This document shows, in pieces, positions 23,113 through 33,694 of a DNA stretch of 48,610 nucleotides; the stretch's first letter is position 1, and the number at the start of each line of letters is the position of its first letter. Position numbers and translations under genes: made by a program. Below the pieces are notes generated by a model. It was given only the letters and a program-made list of their open reading frames with translations. It was not told where the DNA came from and did no database searches. The DNA lies in contig JALVUQ010000045.1 of assembly GCA_027035575.1 (NCBI GenBank), positions 1 to 48,610 of the forward strand, given 5' to 3'. This DNA is from Desulfurellales bacterium (lineage in GTDB: Bacteria; Campylobacterota_A; Desulfurellia; Desulfurellales; Hippeaceae).

Positions 23113-23736
23113 TTACGGGCTTTTTATTGTCTCAATCCTCTTATCTTTTTTCTCAATAACCAATGTTTTGTTGTTATTTGCTATACTCGAAGCTGTTACG
23201 GAATAGAAAGTCGTATAGGTATTATTTGCATTTATCCCGTATTTTTTAAACCAAAAATATCCATTCCCACCTCTTGCCAAGAAGTCATTTGTCAAAACGG
23301 AGTATATTTTATTGTCTTTTAACGGTTTGTTCCCTACTTTTATTCTTTCTATCTTCGCCGCAGAGCATTTTTTTAAATCCACAACATATTTGATGCCGGC
23401 AACCTGAAGCCAACCGCCGCCTCCGTAACTTAAAGCGCTCTTTTCAAGAATCTTTTTTATATATCTACCCTTTAATTTCATAGTAACAACAGTATTGTCA
23501 AACTCAAAAATGTTGTGAAGTTCAATATCCGTTATATAGTTATTGTTATAAATTTTATCTCCTCTAAACATGCCGGAGTTGTCGAGCACTACATCAACCT
23601 TAAACTTCTTTTTTAAAATATCGTTAACCGTATCAGCAAAAGCCGACTCTTTAAACCTCAAAACACTATCCCTCAAATCCGCTTTTCCTTTTAATTTTCC
23701 TAAAATAATCGATTTGGGGAGCATCTTTTTGTATTT
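23113..23736 (-). pseudogene. 5'-nucleotidase C-terminal domain, cut off by an in-frame TAA
   Basis: About 203 residues match the C-terminal substrate-binding domain of UshA-type nucleotidases: FKESAFADTVNDIL, then DNSGMFRG (N-G-R-type substrate loop), the SGxxY-like GGGGWLQVAGIKYVVD and TNDFLARGGNGYFWF. The frame is the same as that of the preceding phosphoesterase half. Only one TAA (23737-23739) and four codons separate its first ATG (23722-23724) from that half. No ribosome binding site stands before the ATG: the upstream AAATACAAAAAG is A-rich but lacks GGAGG. It therefore looks like the 3' part of a single gene broken by one nonsense change, although independent translation cannot be excluded. 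Confidence 0.78.
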
Positions 23737-24900
23737 TTAAAGCTCTTTTTCTATGCCGGCAATCGGCTTAACTTCTTTTGATACCCTTATCAGTCGATAT
23801 TTAGTTTTATTGACCAAAAACCTTTTTTTGTTATTTAAACACACATCAAGTTCAACAACGTACTTTCCGCGCTCACCGCCGTTTACGATAACGGTTTTAT
23901 CGACAAACGCCGCTTTTTTAAGATAGTTATGGGAATGCCCGCCGAAAATGATATCTATTCCTTTAACCTTAGATGCCATATACCTATCCTGCTTATAACC
24001 TATATGCGTCAGGGCGATAATAAGATTGACTTTTCGGCTTTTTAGAATTTTAACCATTCTTTTTGCTGCAAATACGTTGTCGTATTTTACTTTTACTTTT
24101 TTTGCAAAACTTATGTCTTTCAGCTTCGTTGTCATAAGGGAAAAAATACCTACGCGCACTCCGCCGATATTCTTTATTACATAGGGCTTGCAAATATTTT
24201 TCAAGGCTGTATGTTCAACCGATAAATCGGAGCATAAGACATCGAATTTTGCATACTTCAAAGCCTTTACAAGCACCTTGCAGCCGTTATCGAATTCATG
24301 ATTGCCCAATGCATAAACATCAAGCCCCGTATTATTAAAAAGCGAGTAGATAGCCTTACCGAAAAAGGTGTGAAAATATCTGCCCGTCAAGTCGTCTCCG
24401 CTGAAAAGAACAAGTGTGTTTCTGTTTTTAGCTTTTATTTGCTTTATGATTGCGGCTATACGGGCAATTCCTCCGCCCTTTGACGAGTTATCGAGATTTC
24501 CCTGCAAATCGGCAATACCTGCGATTGTTATGTGGTATGTGCAAGAGTTGTTTTCTTTTGAAGTCGATATGATTTTTTTAACCTCTATGCTCCCGGACCA
24601 GCCTGTTCTTTTTATTTTACCCTCAACGGTTATAACTTTCCCTTTAAAAGCCGCCACCCTATCTTTCAACTGTCCCAAAACTTTATAATCAACCCTCGAG
24701 CGACTCCAATATTTCGTTATTATGTAAACGTTTTTACTGCCTGTCTCTACCAAGCCTTTAAGCGTTTTGCAGTGCGCTTGAGCCTGCTCAACTCTGCTAT
24801 GAGCATCAACTCCTTTTGCAAAAGAAATATTTAACATCAAGCAAATAAAAAAGATAATCGTTGTTGATAACAGGTATCTTCTTATTTTCATAACTTTCAT
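23737..24900 (-). CDS. UshA-like secreted metallophosphoesterase half, truncated by TAA
   Basis: A signal peptide (YLLSTTIIFFICLMLNISFA) is followed by an extra region of about 100 residues including KGKVITVEGKIKRTGW, which looks like an OB-type strand pair. The calcineurin-like domain follows: ADLQGNL (the usual D-x-H motif has Gln for His), FSGDDLTG, GNHEFDNG, THIGY and GGHSHN. The C-terminal nucleotidase domain follows in the same frame after a TAA. Starts at 24924, 24900 and 24891 are in frame. AAGGAGG sits just before 24900, too close for it and better placed for 24891, so the exact start is open. The intact protein would be a periplasmic nucleotidase of roughly 600 residues. Whether the truncated half works alone is unknown. 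Confidence 0.8.
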   Translation of the reverse strand: MKVMKIRRYLLSTTIIFFICLMLNISFAKGVDAHSRVEQAQAHCKTLKGLVETGSKNVYIITKYWSRSRVDYKVLGQLKDRVAAFKGKVITVEGKIKRTGWSGSIEVKKIISTSKENNSCTYHITIAGIADLQGNLDNSSKGGGIARIAAIIKQIKAKNRNTLVLFSGDDLTGRYFHTFFGKAIYSLFNNTGLDVYALGNHEFDNGCKVLVKALKYAKFDVLCSDLSVEHTALKNICKPYVIKNIGGVRVGIFSLMTTKLKDISFAKKVKVKYDNVFAAKRMVKILKSRKVNLIIALTHIGYKQDRYMASKVKGIDIIFGGHSHNYLKKAAFVDKTVIVNGGERGKYVVELDVCLNNKKRFLVNKTKYRLIRVSKEVKPIAGIEKEL

Positions 24901-24933
24901 TGCCTCCTTAAATTCAATGAACACCTATTTGAT

Positions 24934-25764
24934 TTAAAAAATAACCTTTTCTATCTCTTCAAAAGCCTCTTTGGCTCTTTTTTTCAAAAACAAATCAGGC
25001 ATACATACAGCAAGCGCCGATTCGTCCGGGTTAATCGTAACAACGAAAGAGCCCATACTTTGGAGTCTGCTTGCAAGGTAGTCATTTGTAGGAACGGCTG
25101 AGCTTGAACCAACCAAAAACACCAAATCAGGAACTCCCACATCCCTTAAAAAGTCGTTGTAGTTATTTATCTGATAATCGTTTTCAATGTAATACCAATC
25201 TCCGAACATTAAAATATTGGGTCTTAAAAGCTCTCCGCAAACCGGACAGGTAGGCAGATTCGTTGCAATCATTGTGTCGTAGTCCAAATCGCACAGAGGA
25301 ACATCCATGTTATTTTTAATGCCGTATGAACAAGCCGAGCCTCTCATACACTGCAAACGCCACATAGAACCGTGGACTTCGTACACCAAAGATTCGTCGA
25401 GCCCTGAAATAATATGATAGCCGTCCGTATTTGTGGTATGAACAAAGGATTTATCGAAAACCTCGTTTATAAGACGATTGATTATCCTATACCCGCTGTG
25501 GGGTTTGTTTTTATGCGCATTTCGCCTGCGCCATTCATAAAACGCCCAGGCATATTGAGGTCTGACCTCAAAACTGTGAGGATTCGCAAGCTCTACAGCC
25601 TCAAGCCCCAATTTTTTAAAAACCGGAAAATTGCGCCAATAACCCTCTTTATCCCTAAATGTCGGTATGCCGCTGTCCGCGCTCATTCCGGCGCTTGTTA
25701 AAAACATACAGGTTTTGCTTTTTTTAATTACCTCTTTCAATTTTTCTATGTCGTTTACAATCAT
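24934..25764 (-). CDS. SIR2 family NAD-dependent protein deacylase
   Basis: The 276-residue sirtuin binds NAD through LTSAGMSADSGIPTFRD (residues about 22-38). It has the TNTDGYH motif, the catalytic histidine in YEVHGS, and a C-terminal GSSSAVPTND and TINPDESA for ribose binding. The zinc module has cysteines in CMRGSAC and CPVC, so the first pair is spaced by five residues rather than two. The ATG at 25762-25764 lies four bases after AGGAGGG; an upstream in-frame start would precede that site. Deacetylase or deacylase specificity cannot be read from sequence. It precedes the nucleotidase gene with 33 bases between, possibly as one unit. Confidence 0.9.
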   Translation of the reverse strand: MIVNDIEKLKEVIKKSKTCMFLTSAGMSADSGIPTFRDKEGYWRNFPVFKKLGLEAVELANPHSFEVRPQYAWAFYEWRRRNAHKNKPHSGYRIINRLINEVFDKSFVHTTNTDGYHIISGLDESLVYEVHGSMWRLQCMRGSACSYGIKNNMDVPLCDLDYDTMIATNLPTCPVCGELLRPNILMFGDWYYIENDYQINNYNDFLRDVGVPDLVFLVGSSSAVPTNDYLASRLQSMGSFVVTINPDESALAVCMPDLFLKKRAKEAFEEIEKVIF

Positions 25765-25952
25765 ACTGCCCTCCTTTTGACCGTTTATCTCCTTTATCGT
25801 GCTTCTCAAAGTGCAGATTTTTGTTTTATATTATTAAACCGCACCACTATGTCAATCTTTTTTATAAAGTAAAATTTTTTTATGGGAGTTGTTGACTTTG
25901 AAGATATTCTGATGTAGTATGACAAAAATTCGGTGTGTTGAAAAAGGTAGTG

Positions 25953-27839
25953 ATGTTGATGGATAAAATCAGACAGACCATAAAACAGGACTTCAAAAAA
26001 CAGTTTGGTGATTTAGCCGACGAGAAAGATATAGAGCTTTTAAGCGAAGCTACCTGTAGTATGCTTGAACATAAAATGGACAAGTTGTGCGAGATAGGAA
26101 AGCAGCTGTTTTTAAACAATATTCTGCTCACACACTTCTTTTATGTTTTTGAAAAGATTGTTTCGGAATTGGAGAAAGATTCTATTGAGCTGCAACTTAA
26201 AGATATGTTGGCGGCAAAAAGGATGCTCTCAAAAGGATACATCTACGAAGAGATGAAGTTCGACAAACAGCTGTTTCAAAAGTATATGAAAAGAAAAATC
26301 GTGGCAGAGAGTAAGGAGCTCTCTTTTTTACTGAATTCGCACATCAATTGGATGATATGTTTTATCAATGCCGTACTGGACGGCTCTGTACATAAGGACA
26401 GCATGTTGAGCGAGTGGATAGAACTGACACAACAAACCGAAATGGAAACCCTGCACAACGATACATATAAAAAACTCAGCTCTTCACTTAAAAAAATTGC
26501 AAAACGTCTAATTGAAGCCTATAAAAGCGAAAGGTATTTTTACTTTTCCCTGCTCTACAGGGAGCTAATGGGATACTCCTCCAAAATGCAAAATATACTA
26601 ATTTTAAACTTTATGAGCGAAGAAATAATTTCGATATATACCGACTACATTACCGGTCTTGACAACCAATTCAAACTCAAAAAAGAGTTGGATAATTTTA
26701 AGGATAAGTACCTGTTTTTGATAGACATACACAACTTTAAGAAAATTAATGTGACATACGGTTTTGATACGGGAGATGAGGTTTTAAAATCCGTAGCACA
26801 AAAACTAAAGAATATAAAAGAGTGTACCGCATATAGATTTATAGGAAATGAATTTGCAATTATTGTCAATAATAAGAAAAAGCCGTACGAAATCATCAAA
26901 GAGCTTGAGGCAACTACCTGTGAGGTTGACGGTCATTCTATATCGCTGTTTTTTTATGGAGCTTTCGGTAAAATAGGAGCTAAAATTTTAGAATACACGG
27001 AATACGGGTTGATGGAAGCAAAAAAACTGAAAAATCACATAATGAATATAGACGATGTAAAAAATAAACCGGCTTTTATAGCAAACAAAGCCCAAGATAT
27101 CTTTTCGATAAACACAGAAATAAAACTTGCCGTTGCTTCTGACAGAATTGTGCCGTATCTTCAAGGAATTTTCAGCTCTGCAAAAACAGATAAACCCGCT
27201 AAATACGAAGCGCTGGCAAGAATAGAATCTATGGACGGTTCAATCCTGCCGCCGTCAAAATTTTTGAATGTTTTGAAAAATACCTATTTATATTCGGAAG
27301 CAACGAAGATTCTGTTTTTTAAGTGTGTGGATTTCGTTGAAAAAACCGGCATTGAGATAAGTTTTAACTTAAGTATGTTAGATATTGTCAATCCCTATAC
27401 CACAAAATTCTTAAAAAGCATACTGATAGACAAAACAAATGTTGCTAACAAAATCACATTTGAGATAACAGAGGAAGAAGCCGTTGAAAACTTCAAAGAG
27501 GTCAAAGAATTTATACAGGATATAAAAAAGCTCGGTGCAAAAATAGCTATTGACGACTTCGGCAGCGGCTATGCCAATTACAACTATATATTTAATATGA
27601 ACCCGGATTACATAAAAATTGACGGGGGATTGGTGTCTGAAATCCTGACAAACGAAAATCAGGTTATCCTCATAAAATCTCTTGTTGAGATGAGCAGAAA
27701 GATAGGCATAAAAACCGTTGCGGAATTTGTTGATTCAAAAGAAAAGATGGAAAAGCTCAGACAGCTTGGAGTTGATTATTTTCAGGGATTTTATTTTCAC
27801 AAGCCTGAGCCCTACAAAAAAGTGCTGCAATTAAACTAA
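25953..27839 (+). CDS. Degenerate-GGDEF / EAL domain c-di-GMP phosphodiesterase-like protein
   Basis: The roughly 628-residue protein has no membrane helix. Residues 1-230 form an all-helical sensory region; a stretch with H-x2-W (SHINWMICFINAVLDG) recalls zinc-binding CZB domains but lacks their later Cys motif. The GGDEF domain (about 235-370) carries IGNEF in place of GGDEF, so cyclase activity is unlikely. The EAL domain (about 390-628) keeps EAL (YEALARI), N in SFNLS, E in EITEEE and DDFGSGY, so it is probably an active phosphodiesterase. AAAAAGG five bases before the ATG at 25953 supports this start. ATG 25959 is an alternative. It would lower c-di-GMP in response to a cytoplasmic signal. 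Confidence 0.88.
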   Translation: MLMDKIRQTIKQDFKKQFGDLADEKDIELLSEATCSMLEHKMDKLCEIGKQLFLNNILLTHFFYVFEKIVSELEKDSIELQLKDMLAAKRMLSKGYIYEEMKFDKQLFQKYMKRKIVAESKELSFLLNSHINWMICFINAVLDGSVHKDSMLSEWIELTQQTEMETLHNDTYKKLSSSLKKIAKRLIEAYKSERYFYFSLLYRELMGYSSKMQNILILNFMSEEIISIYTDYITGLDNQFKLKKELDNFKDKYLFLIDIHNFKKINVTYGFDTGDEVLKSVAQKLKNIKECTAYRFIGNEFAIIVNNKKKPYEIIKELEATTCEVDGHSISLFFYGAFGKIGAKILEYTEYGLMEAKKLKNHIMNIDDVKNKPAFIANKAQDIFSINTEIKLAVASDRIVPYLQGIFSSAKTDKPAKYEALARIESMDGSILPPSKFLNVLKNTYLYSEATKILFFKCVDFVEKTGIEISFNLSMLDIVNPYTTKFLKSILIDKTNVANKITFEITEEEAVENFKEVKEFIQDIKKLGAKIAIDDFGSGYANYNYIFNMNPDYIKIDGGLVSEILTNENQVILIKSLVEMSRKIGIKTVAEFVDSKEKMEKLRQLGVDYFQGFYFHKPEPYKKVLQLN

Positions 27840-27931
27840 CGTCGATACAAAATTTCATTGAAAAATAATTCCGATACGGGTATAGTCAAAAGCTGGTATG
27901 TGCAGTTTATGTAATTTCTCGGTGTTTATTT

Positions 27932-30325
27932 ATGCGTAAGTTCTACGATTTTCTATTCTCGCCAAAGTTTAGCGTCCTTATTATAGTTATCTTTTTGATA
28001 GCCCAAATCACAGCAACATTTCTTCCAAGCGAAGCCGAAAGCTGGAGGTATGTCTATGCAGCAAAATGGTTTGAGATTGTGATTTGGCTTTTCGGCATTA
28101 ACCTTTTCGGCGTTATGTTTAAATACAAAACCTACAGAAAAATCCCCGTATTTATCCTGCATCTGTCGGTAATCGTAATTCTTATCGGAGCGGGCATTAC
28201 AAGATATGCAGGCTACAACGGCATTTTGCATTTAAGAGACAATCAAACTAAATCTCAAATAGTCATAACGAACAAAAAAAACCCTCTTGATACAAGAACG
28301 AAACGCCTCGGTTTTAGCATAAAACTCGATAGATTCGTTCTTAAAAGATACCCCGGCAGTATGCAGCCGAGTTCATACGACAGCTATGTGACTGTGACAG
28401 ATAAACACGGTTCGTTTTCATACCACATCTATATGAATCACATATTAACATACAAAGGCTATAGGTTTTATCAGGCGGATTTCGATAAAGACGCAAAAGG
28501 CAGCATATTAGCCGTCAGTTACGACCCGGGTATGTATATTACCTATGCAGGTTACATTTTGCTGATTTTGGGATTTTTATTAAGCATTTTTTACAAAAAA
28601 GGGAGATTTGCGGCTTGCTTAAACGCCCTTAAAAAAGGCGGTGCTTTCGTGCTTATTATTTTGTTTATGACAACCTCCTATGCCAAAGCCTTCGACCTGC
28701 ATACATTTGCTCAAAATTCAAAATCCGCCGCAAAGGCGTTTTCCTCTATTCTTGTCCAGCAAAACGGAAGAGTGGAGCCTATGGATACGCTCGATATGAA
28801 TATAGTCCATAAATTAACGATGAAATCCTCTCTTTTGGGCTTAAATTACAATCAAATTGTTTTGGGGATGATTACAAACCCTAAAGAGTTTCAAAACCTG
28901 CCGTTAATACATATCGGAAACAAAAACATAAGAAGATTGTTAAAAATCAAGGGCTGCTATGCCTCTTACAACTCTTTTTTTGACAAAAACGGAAAACTAA
29001 AGTTCATTAAAGAAATCGGAGAGGCTTTCCATACGCCCGATTCAAAAAGAACCACAACTCAAAGGGAGTGGCTAAAAATTAACGAGCTTATATACGTCTC
29101 ATCTTTGGTTTATACATACGATATATTCAAACTCTTCCCGCTGCCGGATTCAAAAATACACAACTATGTTTGGTATTCTCCGTTTGATATTGAACAAATG
29201 TTTAAGCTAAAAAAGATAGGCTTCGATAAGGCTTTGTTTTATATAAAAATGTACGGAAACCTTATGAAAGGCTTAAAAACCCTGAATTTACAAGAAATTA
29301 ACAAAGCAAAAAGCGAAATCTACAAAGTGCAAAAGATGTTTTCAGGCAATATTATACCAAGCAAAAGCAGGATAAAATGGGAAATACTGTACAACCATCT
29401 TCAAATATTCACATACTTGATTGGCGTCTATTCTCTTTTGGGTCTTTTTGCCATACTGCTCGGTTTTTTCGAGATTTTCAAACAAAAAAGGTTTAAGTGG
29501 CTTGGAAGAGGCTTAATAACTTTTAGTGTCTTTGCTCTGCTTCTGCACACTGCCAATATGATAGTCAGGTGGTATATAGCCGGTCACGCACCGTGGTCTG
29601 ACGCATACGAATCCATAATATTTATAGCCTGGGGCAGCGCTTTTGCTTCTATTGTTTTCTTTAGGAAATCTATGCTCAGTTTGGGCAGCGGTCTGTTCAG
29701 CGCCGGTATGTTTATGATGGTTGCCAATCTCGACAACATAAATCCGCAAATCACAAATATGGTTCCCGTTTTAAACTCCTATTGGCTGTTGATACACGTG
29801 GCATTTTCAATAATTAGCTACGGTTTTATGTCTGTCGGGGCAATGCTTGGCGGACTTAATATGATTTTATATGCTTTAAAAAGGAAAAGAGAGCTTGAAA
29901 ATCAAATAAACAGCCTCAATAACATAATATATATCTGCCTCTTTATAGGATTTGCCCTTTTGAGCATAGGCACGATTTTCGGCGCTGTGTGGGCAAATGA
30001 GAGCTGGGGTGCATACTGGTCGTGGGACCCGAAAGAGACCTGGTCTTTAATAAGCATACTTGTGTATGCCTATATTCTGCACAACGGCATAATGTATAAA
30101 ACATCCGGCGGTTTTTACTTTTCTTTATTGGCGCTGTTGAGCTTCTTTTTTATCTTGATGACCTATTTCGGTGTAAATTTTTACATAGCCCAAGGGCTGC
30201 ACTCATACGGAAGAGGCTCGGCAGGGTACGGATGGTTTTATGTTCTCCAGGCTGGCATCGTATTGTGGTTTTGTGTTGTTCTGTTCAAATACCTTGTGGA
30301 GCTAACCAAAAAGAAAATTTTTTAA
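27932..30325 (+). CDS. ccsBA: Fused ResB-CcsA cytochrome c biogenesis protein (system II)
   Basis: The 797-residue membrane protein joins ResB (first 220 residues, opening FYDFLFSPKFSVLIIVIFLIAQIT, with a periplasmic loop) to CcsA (about 490-797). CcsA holds the heme-handling Trp-rich motif WGAYWSWDPKETWSL with flanking histidines (HVAFSIISYGF and HSYGRGSAGYGW). Between them is a large extracytoplasmic domain starting with a second hydrophobic segment at about residue 235. The complex moves heme across the membrane and attaches it to apocytochrome c. The fusion is typical of epsilonproteobacteria and related lineages. The thiol partner ResA/CcdA is not next to it. No strong Shine-Dalgarno sequence precedes the ATG. 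Confidence 0.93.
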   Translation: MRKFYDFLFSPKFSVLIIVIFLIAQITATFLPSEAESWRYVYAAKWFEIVIWLFGINLFGVMFKYKTYRKIPVFILHLSVIVILIGAGITRYAGYNGILHLRDNQTKSQIVITNKKNPLDTRTKRLGFSIKLDRFVLKRYPGSMQPSSYDSYVTVTDKHGSFSYHIYMNHILTYKGYRFYQADFDKDAKGSILAVSYDPGMYITYAGYILLILGFLLSIFYKKGRFAACLNALKKGGAFVLIILFMTTSYAKAFDLHTFAQNSKSAAKAFSSILVQQNGRVEPMDTLDMNIVHKLTMKSSLLGLNYNQIVLGMITNPKEFQNLPLIHIGNKNIRRLLKIKGCYASYNSFFDKNGKLKFIKEIGEAFHTPDSKRTTTQREWLKINELIYVSSLVYTYDIFKLFPLPDSKIHNYVWYSPFDIEQMFKLKKIGFDKALFYIKMYGNLMKGLKTLNLQEINKAKSEIYKVQKMFSGNIIPSKSRIKWEILYNHLQIFTYLIGVYSLLGLFAILLGFFEIFKQKRFKWLGRGLITFSVFALLLHTANMIVRWYIAGHAPWSDAYESIIFIAWGSAFASIVFFRKSMLSLGSGLFSAGMFMMVANLDNINPQITNMVPVLNSYWLLIHVAFSIISYGFMSVGAMLGGLNMILYALKRKRELENQINSLNNIIYICLFIGFALLSIGTIFGAVWANESWGAYWSWDPKETWSLISILVYAYILHNGIMYKTSGGFYFSLLALLSFFFILMTYFGVNFYIAQGLHSYGRGSAGYGWFYVLQAGIVLWFCVVLFKYLVELTKKKIF

Positions 30326-30362
30326 CTCTTCCCCAAGTGTAAATTTTAAACCGGAATTTTTG

Positions 30363-30391
30363 CTGACAAAATATTTTCTTATTTATATAAT
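30363..30391 (+). promoter_or_regulatory. Promoter for the ArsC-type gene
   Basis: CTGACA (30363-30368), 17 bases, TATAAT (30386-30391). The start codon is 27 bases downstream of the -10. Confidence 0.65.
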
Positions 30392-30417
30392 CACATCCAA
30401 GAAAAGAAAGGATGGTT

Positions 30418-30834
30418 ATGAAAAAGAATATTCTCTTTTTATGCACGGGAAATTCCTGTAGAAGCCAAATGGCTGAAGGATACGCAAAGCTGTATTTAAA
30501 TGATAGGTTTAATATTTACTCTGCGGGTATAGAAAAACACGGGCTAAATAAATACACCGTGCAGGTTATGGAAGAAGACGGCGTGGATATGAGCAGACAC
30601 TATTCAAAAACAGTATCGGAACTCGACAGTATTGATTTTGATATTGTTGTTACGGTTTGCGGTGATGCGAATGAACGCTGCCCGGCTTATCTTAAAAAAA
30701 CGAAACTCATACATAAAGGTTTCAAAGACCCGGCAAAAGCAGCGGGCAGCGAACTTGAAGTCGTACATTTTTTCAGAAAAATCAGAAAGGAAATAAAAGA
30801 GTTTGTAAAAAACGAGTTGATTAAACTTATATGA
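30418..30834 (+). CDS. arsC: ArsC-type arsenate reductase / low-molecular-weight phosphatase
   Basis: The 138-residue protein of the LMW-PTP superfamily has the P-loop FLCTGNSCRSQMAEGYA (C-x5-R). The second cysteine region VCGDANERCP contains the cysteines used by thioredoxin-linked arsenate reductases, and DPAKA carries the acid. The presence of the two downstream cysteines favours ArsC over plain tyrosine phosphatase. ATG 30418 lies six bases after GAAAGG; ATG 30412 would be within reach of the same site. It stands as a single gene without arsR, arsB or acr3 nearby, so its arsenic role is inferred only from motifs. Confidence 0.87.
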   Translation: MKKNILFLCTGNSCRSQMAEGYAKLYLNDRFNIYSAGIEKHGLNKYTVQVMEEDGVDMSRHYSKTVSELDSIDFDIVVTVCGDANERCPAYLKKTKLIHKGFKDPAKAAGSELEVVHFFRKIRKEIKEFVKNELIKLI

Positions 30835-30896
30835 TTGTATAATTGCAGAGATTTGACAGTCAGCTTAACCTTTTTCTTTCAAAACTTCACACCTCT

Positions 30897-30934
30897 CCCC
30901 TTTTTGCACACCTACGAAGTGTGAAAAAAGGGGG
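30897..30934 (+). terminator. Long stem-loop between arsC and rplU
   Basis: A 15-base stem with one mismatch (30897-30911 with 30919-30933, built of CCCCTTTTT and CACAC arms) closes a CTACGAA loop. It is followed by TATTGTTTTTG. The 3' strand GTGTGAA can alternatively pair with TTCACAC at 30886-30892. It probably terminates the arsC transcript, since a fresh promoter for rplU lies downstream. The T-tract is displaced by a few bases. Confidence 0.5.
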
Positions 30935-30979
30935 TATTGTTTTTGAAAAGTTAAAAAAGGAGAAAGTTGCATAAAATTG

Positions 30980-31008
30980 TTGACAAAAATAGCTTAATTT
31001 TGTAGAAG
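30980..31008 (+). promoter_or_regulatory. Promoter for the rplU operon
   Basis: A perfect TTGACA (30980-30985), 17 bases, TAGAAG (31003-31008). The rplU start is 38 bases further on. Confidence 0.6.
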
Positions 31009-31046
31009 CATAGGGCTTGATTAGATGAGAAGTGAAGGAGTGTGTT

Positions 31047-31343
31047 ATGTTTGCGGTTATAGAAACAGGCGGTAAGCAATACATCGTCAAAGAGGGCGAT
31101 GTTATAAAGGTTGAAAAGCTGCCCGTAGAAGAGGGCGAGATTGAGTTTGATAAGGTTTTGATGGTAGGTGATAAGGTAGGAACTCCTTATGTTGAGGGAG
31201 CAAAGGTAAAAGCTGAAGCCGTAAGGATTGGCAAGGCAAAAAAGGTTGTCGTATTTAAGTTTAAAAGAAGGAAAGGCTACTCTAAAAAGCAGGGGCACAG
31301 GCAGCTTTTTAGCGAAGTAAAAATAACTCAAATTAGCGCTTGA
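31047..31343 (+). CDS. rplU: 50S ribosomal protein L21
   Basis: This is a 98-residue L21 recognised by [18 protein letters not shown], the [11 protein letters not shown] segment and the basic [22 protein letters not shown] at 31032 is in frame, but ATG 31047 fits the family start and lies six bases after AAGGAG. L21 binds 23S rRNA. It heads the operon rplU-rpmA-obgE-proB-proA-nadD-rsfS. Confidence 0.97.
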   Translation: MFAVIETGGKQYIVKEGDVIKVEKLPVEEGEIEFDKVLMVGDKVGTPYVEGAKVKAEAVRIGKAKKVVVFKFKRRKGYSKKQGHRQLFSEVKITQISA

Positions 31344-31357
31344 TTTGGAGGCTTTAG

Positions 31358-31606
31358 ATGGCTCATAAAAAAGGTTTGGGAAGCACAAAGAACGGAAGAG
31401 ACAGTATAGGAAAGCGTCTCGGCGTCAAAAGAGGCGACGGTCAGTTTGTCAATGCCGGCGAGATACTTGTTAGACAAAGAGGAACGAAGTGGCATCCCGG
31501 TAAGAATACGGGAAAAGGAAGAGACGATACGCTGTTTGCTTTGGTTGAGGGTAAGGTAAAATTTGAAGAAAAGTTGGGCAAAAAGGTCGTTAGCGTCTAT
31601 CCTTAA
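31358..31606 (+). CDS. rpmA: 50S ribosomal protein L27
   Basis: This is an 82-residue L27 with the family start [24 protein letters not shown] and the [18 protein letters not shown] segment. The N-terminus reaches the peptidyl transferase centre. It begins directly with MAHKKG, so there is no cleavable N-terminal extension of the Firmicutes kind. It is preceded by GGAGG and follows rplU by 14 bases. Confidence 0.97.
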   Translation: MAHKKGLGSTKNGRDSIGKRLGVKRGDGQFVNAGEILVRQRGTKWHPGKNTGKGRDDTLFALVEGKVKFEEKLGKKVVSVYP

Positions 31607-31619
31607 AAGATATTTGTAG

Positions 31620-33690
<2,071 letters not shown>

Positions 33691-33694
<4 letters not shown>

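Noticed and set aside
23737-23739. The nucleotidase stop read as selenocysteine or pyrrolysine
   Set aside because: The codon is TAA; known recoding uses TGA or TAG.
30412-30834. ArsC-type gene as part of an arsenic resistance operon
   Set aside because: No arsR, arsenite exporter or arsM is adjacent; the gene has its own promoter and ends before the rplU promoter.
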